Shown: positions 28,156 to 37,824, numbered from the stretch's first letter. The stretch is DNA of 64,000 bases from Chitinophaga filiformis (GCF_021646545.1 NZ_JAKIRP010000012.1:186001-250000); one strand, 5' to 3'. Translations and numbers: made by a program. The notes: generated from the sequence alone by a model not told the origin.

Positions 28156-29976
28156 TTATTTCCTGATAATGTACCAGTTCACACCATCTGTCTGGATAGT
28201 GATGAAGGTCCAGTCATTGTAGATCATGTAGCTGGCGCCACCTTCAATAGTACCTGCACTTGGCTGTACGGTAACTGCATTGTTAATATCACCTGTACCG
28301 ATCTTTTTGATGGTATAGATACGACCCGCAATGGCAGCTGAAGGAGCAGGCAGCGTGATGGTCAGTGCACCGCTGGTAGCATCTGCCAGTACCGTGTTGT
28401 CAGTATCGTTGATTGCGTATGAAGTAGTAGTCTTTGTAATTCTCATCTGCACAGAACCATTCACTTCCAGGGTGGAATTGGCTTGTGTCGTCTTACCTAC
28501 AGCAACAGCAGCAGCGAAGCTCTTGTTACCAGCAAAGCTCTGATTGCCGGTAGATACAACGCCTCGTTGAGCAGCAGTATGAGAAGCATCCACAGCGCTT
28601 GCATTAGGCAGGTTGAAAGACACATCATTAGCTGTTGCCTGTATGTCGAAGTTCGTACCAACGCTATCTGTTTTGAATGCTACGTTCACATTGTCAGTAG
28701 TACCTGTACCTGCCTGGATAGTACGGATCGCTTTTGCGATAGCATCCAGGTCGAATGGCCTTTTTGTAACAGTGCTACCTTCACGTACCAACACATCATA
28801 AGATGCAGCAGTAGCAGCATTGGCCACGCTGTTCAGTGTCAGTGTACCATTGAGCGTAGTTCCATTGGAAACTGCCAGTGTATTTAATGTAGTAGCACCA
28901 GACACACTGAGATCATTTCCCAGCGTAGTTGCACCGGTCACGCCAAGTGTATTGTTAACCGTAGTAGCGCCGTTCAGTGTAGCAGCACCTGTTACAGTCA
29001 GTGTATTGCCCAGTGTAGCAGCACCGGTAACGCCTAACGTAGTGCCAACATTTACCGCACCATTGAAGGTCTTGTCGCCAGCGAATGTCTGTGCACCGGT
29101 GGTTACAATACCCGCCAGTGTAGCGCTTGCAGCAGTCAGTTCCAGTTTATAGCTGGCTGTCGGTGCATCATATGTGATACGGCCACCTCTGTTTTCCTGG
29201 CCAGCAGCGATAGCTGTGATGAAATCAGCGATGGACAGATTAGTACCGCTTGACAGGGCCTGTAATTTATCCCAGTCAGATTTTTTCATAAAACCATAAG
29301 GAGCAGTAGCAGTAGGAGCCATAATAGGCGCATTCACTGTAATTTCTCCTGTAGTGGTGTTTTCACCAATGTTGAAGGTAGCATGTGCAGAATCCGCATT
29401 AGCGAAGATGTTATCTGCCAGATCTCTGAAGGCAGTCTGAGGTATTGTTCTTTTTGAAACGATACCTGTACCGCTTAACATCAGTACTTCCAGCAGGGTA
29501 TTGTCCTGGTTTACGGTTGAAAGTTTCACCTGTCTGTCGGCCTGGATACCAATTGCTTCAACACCGTTAGTACGGATAGAAAGCGGATTTGCATCTGCAG
29601 TACCCAGATAATCAGCTGCTGTGGTGCCGGTATTTCCTTTCAGGCTCCAGTTGGCCAGCGCATCAGCGCTGCTGGCAATTTTTACCCAGGCGCCGCCTTT
29701 TCTCATGTATACCCCTTCAGTGGTCGTACCGCTGGCCAGGTATACGATCATACCATCCACAGCATCAGTTCCGATAGCAGCATCGATCGCTGTGAAGTTT
29801 GGAATTCTTGGCAGCAAGAGACCCTGCTTGTTGCTGCTCAGCTCCAGGATAGCTGACTTAGTTATCTGGGAAGGATTGTCACCGATTTTCATCTGTGCCT
29901 GAACTGCCGTAGCTGCCAGGGTCATACCTCCAGCTAAAAGGAGCGTGCGTGAAGTGTTGCGTATAACTAATTTCAT
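28156..29976 (-). CDS. Repeat-rich secreted surface protein (tandem GATTLNxx-type repeats)
   Basis: Not assigned a function. ATG at 29976 gives a signal peptide (about residues 1-28, ending VQAQ). The frame extends upstream to 30129 but without a signal-like sequence. The N-terminal module (SAILELSSNKQGLLLPRI ... VDGMIVYLA) matches that of the 24897-26246 protein. The middle carries about ten degenerate 12-residue repeats of the type TGAATLGNTLTV / NGATTVNNTLGV (DNA 28820-29080), a beta-helix-like pattern. The C-terminal module (ITLPAPSA ... GRIYTIKKIG ... WYIIRK) also matches the other protein. It resembles trimeric fibre or adhesin architectures. 606 aa, followed by its own terminator. Confidence 0.8.
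   Translation of the reverse strand: MKLVIRNTSRTLLLAGGMTLAATAVQAQMKIGDNPSQITKSAILELSSNKQGLLLPRIPNFTAIDAAIGTDAVDGMIVYLASGTTTEGVYMRKGGAWVKIASSADALANWSLKGNTGTTAADYLGTADANPLSIRTNGVEAIGIQADRQVKLSTVNQDNTLLEVLMLSGTGIVSKRTIPQTAFRDLADNIFANADSAHATFNIGENTTTGEITVNAPIMAPTATAPYGFMKKSDWDKLQALSSGTNLSIADFITAIAAGQENRGGRITYDAPTASYKLELTAASATLAGIVTTGAQTFAGDKTFNGAVNVGTTLGVTGAATLGNTLTVTGAATLNGATTVNNTLGVTGATTLGNDLSVSGATTLNTLAVSNGTTLNGTLTLNSVANAATAASYDVLVREGSTVTKRPFDLDAIAKAIRTIQAGTGTTDNVNVAFKTDSVGTNFDIQATANDVSFNLPNASAVDASHTAAQRGVVSTGNQSFAGNKSFAAAVAVGKTTQANSTLEVNGSVQMRITKTTTSYAINDTDNTVLADATSGALTITLPAPSAAIAGRIYTIKKIGTGDINNAVTVQPSAGTIEGGASYMIYNDWTFITIQTDGVNWYIIRK
28820..29080 (-). repeat. In-gene tandem repeats coding for 12-residue units
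   Basis: Degenerate units of about 36 bp within the 28156-29976 gene, recognisable by recurring GTGTAGCAGCACC / GTGTAGTTGCACC blocks. They encode runs such as VTGAATLNGATT. They may change in copy number by slippage or recombination. Confidence 0.75.
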
Positions 29977-30129
29977 AGTATAGGGATAGATAGATTTTTT
30001 ATCCGTTAGTAAATAATAACCATGATTTGTTTGCAAACGAAAACACGCATCTCTCATGCGCATACAGCAGCCATTAAAGTTTATCCGTTTTTTTGAGGCA
30101 AACCGTTTGACTGTTAACCCCGTTTGCAC

Positions 30130-30563
30130 CGGGCTTTAGGTTTAACAGTATGAAGACTGGTTAAAAAGGTTGGTTAAGAAAGAAAGGATGTTGTCCACTT
30201 GTTCGTTTACGAGACTATATCACCAATGTGATTGTCCACCTTGCATGATGCAAATATCTAATATTAATAATATTAACCCTATGACATGAACGTATGATTT
30301 TGACAGACACAACCATTTTACATACGATTGATTATCATTTAATTCTTTTTTTAACGCATTAGATATAAAACCTCGCCGTCCCCCTCATCTCAGAGCAGGA
30401 TGTCTCCAGTAACACTATCATGTTATATTTTTTCCCTGTTAAAGGACCCAACAAGGTAAGTTTCTGCTGTTCTGACGGAACAATTCACTATTTTTAATGC
30501 TTCTATTAAATCTGTCATTGCAAATCTGTCATTTACATTAAACAGGAAATCATTACTTCAGAT
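30130..30563. other. Divergent intergenic region
   Basis: About 430 bp between the repeat-rich surface protein and the FkbM methyltransferase. AT-rich, no gene, no strong hairpin. It holds the promoters of both divergent genes, which I cannot place with confidence. Confidence 0.4.
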
Positions 30564-31373
30564 ATGGGATTGGTGCAGAACTTATTTTTAGGCCTGGGAA
30601 AGAAATTCCGTTCCCAACGCAAGCCTAACCAACTTAGCTTTCTTCAGGAAAAGCGGCTGAAACACTTGCCTGACAACAAGATCAACAGTCTACCATATAA
30701 GAACGGGCGAATCTGGTTTAAAAAAGCATGGGAATTTATGCACTCTTACGAAGAGTTGATCACCGACGAGATCTATCGCTTTAAGGCTGACACAGACACT
30801 CCTTATATTATTGACTGTGGCGCCAATATTGGTTTAAGTGTTTTATATTTTAAGTGGCTCTATCCCAATGCGAAAGTGTTGGCATTCGAACCGGACGGCG
30901 ATAATCTGGCCATCCTCAGGAAGAATGTGGAAAGCTATGGTATGAACGACGTAAACGTACGGCAGCAGGCAGTCTGGACCAAAGAAGGGCAAATCTCTTT
31001 CCGGGCTTCCGGCACACAGGCCAGCAAGATCTCCTTGTCTGATGATACACAGACCATAAACATTCCATGCACACGCTTGGCCAGCTTCCTACAGCAGAAG
31101 GTAGATTTTCTGAAAATGGATATTGAAGGAGCCGAATATGAAGTGCTGAAGGATTGTAAAGATGATCTGGCTAATGTACAGCATCTTTTTGTCGAGTATC
31201 ATGGAGATATCAGGGAGTCTTCTCATCTGACGGAAATGCTGGAGATCCTCAACAATGCCGGTTTTGTGTATTATATACAGGAAGCGAGTGACAATGTGCC
31301 GCATCCCTTGTTGAAGCACAAACAGTTTCACAGTTTCGACCAGCAGCTGAACATCTATGCACACCGGGGTTGA
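30564..31373 (+). CDS. FkbM-family SAM-dependent methyltransferase
   Basis: Predicted class I methyltransferase, 269 aa. The SAM-binding start is PYIIDCGANIGLSVLYF, then AKVLAFEPDGDNLAILRKNV (acidic residue binding the ribose) and VDFLKMDIEGAEYEVLKDC, the typical FkbM signature. FkbM enzymes often O-methylate sugars or secondary metabolites; the substrate here is unknown. It stands alone, divergent from the surface-protein cluster, and is followed by a hairpin. A role in modifying surface glycans is possible, but only position supports it. Confidence 0.9.
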   Translation: MGLVQNLFLGLGKKFRSQRKPNQLSFLQEKRLKHLPDNKINSLPYKNGRIWFKKAWEFMHSYEELITDEIYRFKADTDTPYIIDCGANIGLSVLYFKWLYPNAKVLAFEPDGDNLAILRKNVESYGMNDVNVRQQAVWTKEGQISFRASGTQASKISLSDDTQTINIPCTRLASFLQQKVDFLKMDIEGAEYEVLKDCKDDLANVQHLFVEYHGDIRESSHLTEMLEILNNAGFVYYIQEASDNVPHPLLKHKQFHSFDQQLNIYAHRG

Positions 31374-31411
31374 TCCCTTCACAAGGGCGCTCTCCTATCG
31401 ATAATAATCTT

Positions 31412-31447
31412 AATGAGCCTGTCTACCCTTGGGCGGACAGGCTCATT
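31412..31447 (+). terminator. Intrinsic hairpin terminator after the FkbM gene
   Basis: Perfect 12-bp stem AATGAGCCTGTC (31412-31423) / GACAGGCTCATT (31436-31447), followed by TATTTGG. Confidence 0.75.
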
Positions 31448-31566
31448 TATTTGGGGCTGCTGATGGAAATATTGGCGGCTAAGCATCTCGGCAACTCATC
31501 TATTCCGAGCCCTCTTCAGGCTCTTTCCCCTCATTGTACTTAACGGATCAGGTTCAAACCATCAGA

Positions 31567-31597
31567 TAAAAAAAATCCCGGACTAATGTCCGGGATC
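31567..31597 (-). terminator. Intrinsic terminator of clpC
   Basis: Stem ATCCCGGAC (31575-31583) / GTCCGGGAT (31588-31596). On the minus strand it is followed by a run of eight T (complement of 31568-31575), 38 bp beyond the clpC stop. Confidence 0.9.
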
Positions 31598-31635
31598 TCT
31601 ATCAAAAACAATTTCTATCAACTATGGCTTATTGT

Positions 31636-34170
31636 TTATGCTTCTGATTTTTCGGATTTGTTGCTCTTTGGAGAGTTCTTTAAAGTAAAGATCAGTTTCT
31701 GATTTTCCTTGTCAAGATCTGCCAGCAATACATCTCCGTTATGAATGTTCATATTCAGTATTTCCTCAGCCAGCGGATCTTCCAGGTATTTCTGGATGGC
31801 TCTGTGCAGCGGACGGGCGCCGAACTGCTGATCGTAACCTTTCTCTGCCAGGAAGCCTTTGGCCTCGTCTGTCAGTTCCAGGCTGAAGCCCAGGTTGTTC
31901 AGACGTTTCAGTACACTCTGCATTGTGATATCTATGATAGTATAGATATGCTCTTTGCTCAGTGAGTTGAATATGATCACGTCGTCGATACGGTTCAGGA
32001 ACTCAGGAGAGAAGGTACGTTTCAGCGCTTTTTCGATCACTGATTTAGTATTGTCTTCTTCGCTGGTTGCTTTTGCTGTGGTAGTGAAACCAACACCTGC
32101 ACCGAAGTCTTTCAGCTGACGAACACCGATGTTAGAGGTCATGATGATGAGTGTGTTCTTGAAGTCTACCTTACGGCCCAGACCATCAGTCAGTATACCA
32201 TCATCCAATACCTGCAACAGGATATTATAAATATCAGGGTGTGCTTTTTCAATTTCATCCAGGAGGATTACAGAGTAAGGTTTACGGCGTACTTTTTCAG
32301 TCAGCTGACCACCTTCTTCATAACCTACATATCCCGGAGGTGCACCAATCAGACGGCTTACGGAGAATTTCTCCATATATTCACTCATATCGATACGCAC
32401 CAGGCTATCTTCTGAGTCGAACATATAACGTGCGAGGGATTTTGCCAGCTCGGTTTTACCCACCCCGGTCGGTCCGAGGAAGATGAAAGTACCGATTGGT
32501 TTCTTAGGATCTTTCAACCCTACCCTGTTACGCTGGATCGCTTTTGTCACTTTGGTGATAGCCTCATCCTGTCCAACTACAGCGCCTTTCAGGTCTTCAC
32601 CCATACGACGGAGTTTTTCAGTTTCGGCCTGTACCATACGTTTAACAGGAATACCTGTCATCATGCTTACTACTTCTGCGATAGCTTCTTCGTCGATCGG
32701 ATAGCGTTTGTGTTTCACTTCTTCTTCCCACACGTTCTTCGCACGCTCCAGATCTTCTCCCAGTTTCTTTTCTGTATCCCGCAGCGCAGCAGCTTCTTCA
32801 AAACGCTGGCTCTTTACTACTTTATTTTTTTCCTGCTTGATATCTTCGATCTGTTTTTCCAGGTCGAGGATATTCTGAGGTACGTTGATGTTCTTGAGGT
32901 GCACTCTTGCGCCCACTTCATCCAGTACATCGATGGCCTTGTCAGGCAACAGACGGTCTGTCATATAGCGATCGCTGAGTTTAACGCACGCTTCAATTGC
33001 ATCATCGGAATAGCTTACGTTGTGGTATTCTTCGTAGCGTGGTTTGATGTTATTCAGGATCTGAATAGTCTCATCCACGGTTGGAGGATCTACCATTACT
33101 TTCTGGAAACGACGGTCTAATGCGCCATCTTTCTCGATGTACATTCTGTACTCATCCAGAGTGGATGCACCGATGCACTGGAGTTCTCCACGTGCCAGGG
33201 CAGGTTTGAAGATATTGGAAGCATCCAGGGAACCTGAAGCGCCTCCGGCACCTACGATGGTGTGGATCTCGTCTATGAAAAGTATAACGTCACGGTTCTT
33301 TTCCAGCTCATTCATGATGGCTTTCATCCTTTCTTCGAACTGGCCACGGTACTTGGTACCCGCCACAAGGGCTGCCAGATCGAGGCTTACCACGCGCTTG
33401 TCGAACAGTACGCGGGACACTTTACGCTGCACAATGCGCAGCGCGAGGCCTTCCACGATAGCTGTCTTACCAACGCCCGGTTCCCCGATGAGGATCGGAT
33501 TGTTCTTTTTACGGCGGGACAATATCTGCGATACACGCTCAATTTCCTGCTCGCGACCCACTATAGGGTCAAGGCTGCCACTCTCGGCCAGCTTGGTGAT
33601 ATCCCTGCCGAAATTGTCCAGCACAGGAGTTTTAGACTTCGTGTTAGTTTGTTTGGCCTTGGAGGCAAAGCTCTTGCGCTCATCTTCAAATTCCTCTTCT
33701 CCAGGATCATCAAACTCCGCTTTAGGATCAGCAGATTTTACGAAGCCCAGCTCGTTTTTAAAAGTGTCGTAATCCACGTCAAACTGTTGTAAGATTTGTG
33801 TACAAACGTTTTCTTTATTCTTGAGGATTGAAAGCATTAAGTGCTCTGTTTCAACAGTTGGGCTTTTCAGGGCCTTTGCTTCGAGCACGGTAACGCGTAT
33901 TACCTTTTCTGCCTGCCTTGTAAGTGGTAGACTGTTGATATTGGCGATGTTTTTTCCTGTCTTATCTTTTACGGCCAATTCAACCTCTTTACGCAGTTCA
34001 TAAAGGTCTACATTTAAAGCCTGCAGAATTTTAACAGCTGTCCCTTCCCCTTCTCGAATTATGCCTAGCAGCAGGTGCTCTGTGCCGATGAAATCATTCC
34101 CCAAGCGTAAAGCTTCCTCTCTGCTAAACGAAATGATCTCCTTTACTTGCGGTGAAAAATTCTGGTCCAT
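31636..34170 (-). CDS. clpC: ClpC-type AAA+ unfoldase
   Basis: Hsp100 ATPase that unfolds proteins, usually for ClpP. It has an N-terminal Clp repeat domain (FSREEALRLGNDFIGTEHLL), the first AAA module with Walker A GEPGVGKTAIVEGLA and Walker B ILFIDEIHTIVGAG, then a UVR-containing middle segment (IEDIKQEKNKVVKSQRFEEA), which marks ClpC rather than ClpB. The second AAA module has GPTGVGKTELAKSLA and VILLDEIEKAHPD, and a C-terminal D2-small domain follows. 844 aa. Monocistronic with a strong terminator, divergent from the STAS gene. Confidence 0.96.
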   Translation of the reverse strand: MDQNFSPQVKEIISFSREEALRLGNDFIGTEHLLLGIIREGEGTAVKILQALNVDLYELRKEVELAVKDKTGKNIANINSLPLTRQAEKVIRVTVLEAKALKSPTVETEHLMLSILKNKENVCTQILQQFDVDYDTFKNELGFVKSADPKAEFDDPGEEEFEDERKSFASKAKQTNTKSKTPVLDNFGRDITKLAESGSLDPIVGREQEIERVSQILSRRKKNNPILIGEPGVGKTAIVEGLALRIVQRKVSRVLFDKRVVSLDLAALVAGTKYRGQFEERMKAIMNELEKNRDVILFIDEIHTIVGAGGASGSLDASNIFKPALARGELQCIGASTLDEYRMYIEKDGALDRRFQKVMVDPPTVDETIQILNNIKPRYEEYHNVSYSDDAIEACVKLSDRYMTDRLLPDKAIDVLDEVGARVHLKNINVPQNILDLEKQIEDIKQEKNKVVKSQRFEEAAALRDTEKKLGEDLERAKNVWEEEVKHKRYPIDEEAIAEVVSMMTGIPVKRMVQAETEKLRRMGEDLKGAVVGQDEAITKVTKAIQRNRVGLKDPKKPIGTFIFLGPTGVGKTELAKSLARYMFDSEDSLVRIDMSEYMEKFSVSRLIGAPPGYVGYEEGGQLTEKVRRKPYSVILLDEIEKAHPDIYNILLQVLDDGILTDGLGRKVDFKNTLIIMTSNIGVRQLKDFGAGVGFTTTAKATSEEDNTKSVIEKALKRTFSPEFLNRIDDVIIFNSLSKEHIYTIIDITMQSVLKRLNNLGFSLELTDEAKGFLAEKGYDQQFGARPLHRAIQKYLEDPLAEEILNMNIHNGDVLLADLDKENQKLIFTLKNSPKSNKSEKSEA

Positions 34171-34365
34171 TGTGAGAATATTAAATTATTAAAACCCTTA
34201 CGGGGACTTGCTTATACAATATTAGCAAATAATTTTGATTTACCTTTACCCTAACACTTTAATAGTATAAGTATACAATTAAGGCTGGCGAAGTAAGAAA
34301 GAAGGCTGTTATTTGGCAGGATTCCCGATTACTTATTTACTAACTTATAAAAGAAAATCTTGCTT

Positions 34366-34740
34366 ATGGAATTCAAAATTGATACCAAAGAAAAAATATT
34401 AGTTGTACAGCCTCAAATTACGATCCTGGATGCTAATTTGTCAGCTAAGTTTACTAAAGAAGTCTCAGAACTGTCAGGTCTCGAAGGCCGCAACCTTATA
34501 CTGGATATGGCATTAGTGGAAAAAGCCGACGATGCTGGACTGAAAGCCATTTTAACAGTATACCACCAGCAGTATGACAGCGGAATGTCGTGTGCGCTTA
34601 CCGGTCTTAACAGCACTTTAACAAATGCAATAAAAGCGGCGGACGAAACGGTCTACAACCTTGCCCCTACTATGTTAGAGGCTATTGACCTGGTGATGAT
34701 GGAAGATCTCGAAAGAGAATTAATGCAGGACGAGGATTAA
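34366..34740 (+). CDS. STAS-domain protein (anti-sigma-factor-antagonist-like)
   Basis: Single small STAS domain, 124 aa from the ATG at 34366 (a TTG six bases earlier is less likely). The pattern is beta-alpha: LVVQPQITILDANLSAKFTK, then NLILDMALVEKADDAGLKAI, where classic antagonists have DLSxxxxxDSxG with a phosphorylatable Ser. Here the equivalent segment reads KADDAG, so the phospho-acceptor Ser is replaced by Asp. A C-terminal acidic tail follows. It probably works as a constitutive or purely structural partner-binding module. It lies 103 bp upstream of rnz on the same strand. Confidence 0.85.
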   Translation: MEFKIDTKEKILVVQPQITILDANLSAKFTKEVSELSGLEGRNLILDMALVEKADDAGLKAILTVYHQQYDSGMSCALTGLNSTLTNAIKAADETVYNLAPTMLEAIDLVMMEDLERELMQDED

Positions 34741-34843
34741 TTCTCAGCTCCTCACATATTGGTGCCATATTTTTCCGGAATGTGGAAATAGGTTCCATTT
34801 TTCGGAATAAATAGGAGATTTTAGTAATTATTTATTTTCGTTC

Positions 34844-35752
34844 ATGTTTGCAGTCACCATTTTAGGCAACAATTCGGCTCTCCCCACGTTAGAAAGGCAT
34901 CCAACAGCTCAGATTATAACCTGTAATGATCAGCTGATACTGGTTGATTGCGGAGAAGGAACGCAGCTTCAATTTGCGCGCTATAAGATCAAAAGCAGCC
35001 GCCTCAGATACATTTTCATCAGTCACCTTCACGGCGATCACTATTTCGGCCTTATAGGCCTTTTAAACAGCCTTAGTCTGCTTGGCAGGAAGGAACCGCT
35101 GACCATATTCGCCCCGCCGGAACTGGAAGCCATTATCCAGCTGCAAATGCAGTGCTCAGGTACCGTTTTCCAGTTCGAACTGCAGTTCGTCCCCCTCCTG
35201 GAGGAGAACCAGGGATTGATACTAAGCGATAAAGAGCTGAATGTCAGCTTCTTCCCCACCATTCACCGTATTCCCTGCTTCGGCTTCATATTTGAAATGC
35301 AGAAACGGAAACGTAAGCTGCTCCCCGAACAGGCAAAAGTGTACGAAATACCAGCCGCTTACTATTCAAAGCTGCAGGAAGGAGCTGATTATCAACGTAA
35401 AGATGGCTTCCTGGTGAAGAACGACTGGGTTACCCTCCCTCCCCCCAAAGAGAAAAAGTACGTCTTCTACGCCGACACTATGTACGCTGAGGACCTGGTC
35501 CGGTATGCACACAATGCAGATCTGGTCTACCATGAAACGACATATTTACATAGCCTGGCAGAAAGGGCGGCAGAAAGGTTTCACAGCACGACTGTACAGG
35601 CAGCCACCCTGGCGTTAAAAGCCAATGCCCAAAGGCTGATCGTGGGTCATTTCTCATCCAAGTATACAGACCTGACCTGCTTTGAAGAGGAATGCCGGGA
35701 AGTGTTTCCTAATTCTGACGTAGCCACTGAAGGCGCTACCTTCATCATTTAA
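34844..35752 (+). CDS. rnz: Ribonuclease Z (tRNA 3' endonuclease)
   Basis: Metallo-beta-lactamase-fold nuclease that matures tRNA 3' ends. The zinc motif is FISHLHGDHYFGLIGLL, with further ligands in FFPTIHRIPCFG, VFYADTMYAEDL (Asp) and IVGHFSSKY (His). N-terminal LGNNSALPTLERHPTAQ is the usual RNase Z opening. 302 aa fits the short bacterial form. It probably shares a transcript with the STAS gene and ends at the hairpin at 35771-35801. Confidence 0.95.
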   Translation: MFAVTILGNNSALPTLERHPTAQIITCNDQLILVDCGEGTQLQFARYKIKSSRLRYIFISHLHGDHYFGLIGLLNSLSLLGRKEPLTIFAPPELEAIIQLQMQCSGTVFQFELQFVPLLEENQGLILSDKELNVSFFPTIHRIPCFGFIFEMQKRKRKLLPEQAKVYEIPAAYYSKLQEGADYQRKDGFLVKNDWVTLPPPKEKKYVFYADTMYAEDLVRYAHNADLVYHETTYLHSLAERAAERFHSTTVQAATLALKANAQRLIVGHFSSKYTDLTCFEEECREVFPNSDVATEGATFII

Positions 35753-35770
35753 CCACCGCTTTAAAATATT

Positions 35771-35801
35771 AATCCCCGTCCTGCCAGGCAGAACGGGGAT
35801 T
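35771..35801. terminator. Intrinsic terminator between rnz and dapA
   Basis: Stem AATCCCCGT (35771-35779) / ACGGGGATT (35793-35801), followed on the plus strand by GTTATTTCTT. It lies between convergent genes. Confidence 0.8.
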
Positions 35802-35824
35802 GTTATTTCTTACCAATAAACCGG

Positions 35825-36703
35825 TTACTTGTAGTTTTTCCTGAAAGCAGCTATACGGCTGTGCAGTCCGGCGCTCACCGGCACAACAGGCAGGCGGAAA
35901 ACGTTCTCAATCAGTCCTGCTTCTGCCATAAACGCCTTTACACCGGCAGGATTGTTCTCTTCGAACATCAGATCGAATGAGTCCTGCAGTTTGTAATGCA
36001 GTTCACGGGCTGTAGCAATATCATTTGCCAGGGCAGCCTTTACCATTCCCGCCGTGTCTTTCGCGAAATAGTTGGCAGCAACAGAGATCAGACCATCCAT
36101 ACCGGTAGCGATCTGCGGAAACGCCAGGGCGTCATCACCGCTTACCACCAGGAAGCCCTTTGGCTTATCCTTGATGATCTGCATGCACTGTACCATATCT
36201 CCGCTGGCTTCCTTCATCGCAACGATGTTTGGCACTTCATTCGCCAACCTCAGGGTGGTCTGCGCCGTCATATTACGGCCAGTCCTGCCTGGTACGTTGT
36301 AGAGAATGATCGGTTTGGGAGAGGCAGCTGCCACTGCTTTATAGTGTTGGAACAATCCTTCCTGGCTCGGCTTGCTGTAATAGGGCGCAACGCTCAATAC
36401 CGCAACAGCTTCGTCCAGCGGGCAGGTTTCCAGCCGCTTGACAACGTCGCGGGTATTGTAGTCACCAATACCTACTACCACCGGTACGCGCTTATTCACC
36501 TTTTCGAAGGTGAACTTCATAATGTCCAGCTTCTCTTCTGAGCTTAGTGTGGGAGTTTCTCCGGTTGTCCCCAGGGATACTACATAGTCAACCCCGCCGG
36601 AAATCACATGATCAATCACTTTTTCCAAAGCATTCCAGTCAATGCTTTCGTCTTTTTTAAAGGGCGTAACCAGTGCTACACCGGTGCCTCTCAATTGTTC
36701 CAT
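35825..36703 (-). CDS. dapA: 4-hydroxy-tetrahydrodipicolinate synthase
   Basis: First committed enzyme of lysine and diaminopimelate synthesis, condensing pyruvate with aspartate semialdehyde. TIM-barrel class I aldolase signatures: SLGTTGETPTLSSEEK, the Tyr in PIILYNVPGRTG, and the Schiff-base Lys in IVAMKEASGDM. 292 aa, standard. It follows accA on the same strand with a gap of about 100 bp, so co-transcription is possible. Confidence 0.96.
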   Translation of the reverse strand: MEQLRGTGVALVTPFKKDESIDWNALEKVIDHVISGGVDYVVSLGTTGETPTLSSEEKLDIMKFTFEKVNKRVPVVVGIGDYNTRDVVKRLETCPLDEAVAVLSVAPYYSKPSQEGLFQHYKAVAAASPKPIILYNVPGRTGRNMTAQTTLRLANEVPNIVAMKEASGDMVQCMQIIKDKPKGFLVVSGDDALAFPQIATGMDGLISVAANYFAKDTAGMVKAALANDIATARELHYKLQDSFDLMFEENNPAGVKAFMAEAGLIENVFRLPVVPVSAGLHSRIAAFRKNYK

Positions 36704-36805
36704 ATTTTGTGAAAATTCCAGATAACGAATTCCAAATTGCCCTCTTTATCAATCTAAAAAGTGGTGCAAAGATGACAATTTGGAATGGTATATGACAAAA
36801 TAATT

Positions 36806-37759
36806 TTAGCGTTCGTCGAAAAATCCCATGTTGCTGAATTTATCAATGCGCTGCTCAATACGGGTGTCAGCATCGATCTTTTTCAGCTCTGCCAGGGTGT
36901 CTTTAATGGTTTTCTTCAGTATTGAAGCCATTTCGTCGGGATTCACGTGCGCACCGCCTAATGGCTCTTTAATAACGCCGTCTACCAGGCCGAAGCGGCT
37001 CATATGGTCGGATGTCAGTTTCAGTTCTTCTGCAGCCTTTTCCTTAAAGTTCCAGCTACGCCAGAGGATGGTGGAACAGTTTTCAGGAGAGATCACGGTA
37101 TACCAGCTGTTTTCCAGCATCAGGATCCTGTCGCCGATACCGATACCCAGGGCGCCGCCGGATGCACCTTCACCGATAATGATGCAGATCACAGGTACCC
37201 GCAGTTTCACCATTTCGAAGATGTTACGTGCAATTGCCTCGCCCTGTCCGCGCTCTTCAGCTTCCAGACCAGGATAAGCACCGGGAGTATCTATCAGGGT
37301 AACAATAGGCTTATTGAACTTTTCAGCCAGTTTCATGAGGCGCAGGGCCTTTCTGTAACCTTCAGGGTTCGCCATACCGAAGTTGCGGATCTGGCGCATT
37401 TTGGTATTAATACCCTTCTGCTGACCAATGAACATGATGGTTTCTCCATCCAGTTCAGCAAAACCACCTACCATGGCCTTATCGTCCTTCACATTCCTGT
37501 CGCCGTGCAGCTCCACGAAATTAGTACACATCTTCTCAATGTAAGCCAGGGTATAGGGCCTATCAGGATGCCTGCTCAGCAGAACCTTCTGGTAACTGGT
37601 AAGGTGCTCGTATACTTCCAGGCGGGTGTCAGCAATCTTCTGCTCATACTCCCTTACAGTGGCGGTAACGTCTACACCTGACTTTGCTCCGTTCTCTTTC
37701 AGTTTTTCCAACTGATCATACAGGTCCTCAATAGGTTTCTCAAAATCCAGGAATTGCAT
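36806..37759 (-). CDS. accA: Acetyl-CoA carboxylase carboxyltransferase subunit alpha
   Basis: Alpha half of the carboxyltransferase that makes malonyl-CoA for fatty-acid synthesis. The N-terminal helical region is MQFLDFEKPIEDLYDQLEK, followed by the crotonase-like core with GGFAELDGETIMFIGQQKG, FNKPIVTLIDTPGAYPG and GEGASGGALGIGIGDRIL. 317 aa, normal. The zinc finger resides in AccD, which is not in this window. Confidence 0.97.
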   Translation of the reverse strand: MQFLDFEKPIEDLYDQLEKLKENGAKSGVDVTATVREYEQKIADTRLEVYEHLTSYQKVLLSRHPDRPYTLAYIEKMCTNFVELHGDRNVKDDKAMVGGFAELDGETIMFIGQQKGINTKMRQIRNFGMANPEGYRKALRLMKLAEKFNKPIVTLIDTPGAYPGLEAEERGQGEAIARNIFEMVKLRVPVICIIIGEGASGGALGIGIGDRILMLENSWYTVISPENCSTILWRSWNFKEKAAEELKLTSDHMSRFGLVDGVIKEPLGGAHVNPDEMASILKKTIKDTLAELKKIDADTRIEQRIDKFSNMGFFDER

Positions 37760-37824
37760 ATTTATGTATAAAATTGGTTAAAGTACGATGTAAAGATAAA
37801 CGCTAAAATATTTTTTAAAAAAGA

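Noticed and set aside
28820..29080. Possible CRISPR array from regularly spaced repeats
   Set aside because: The repeats are contiguous, degenerate and in frame within a surface-protein gene; there are no unique spacers and no cas genes.
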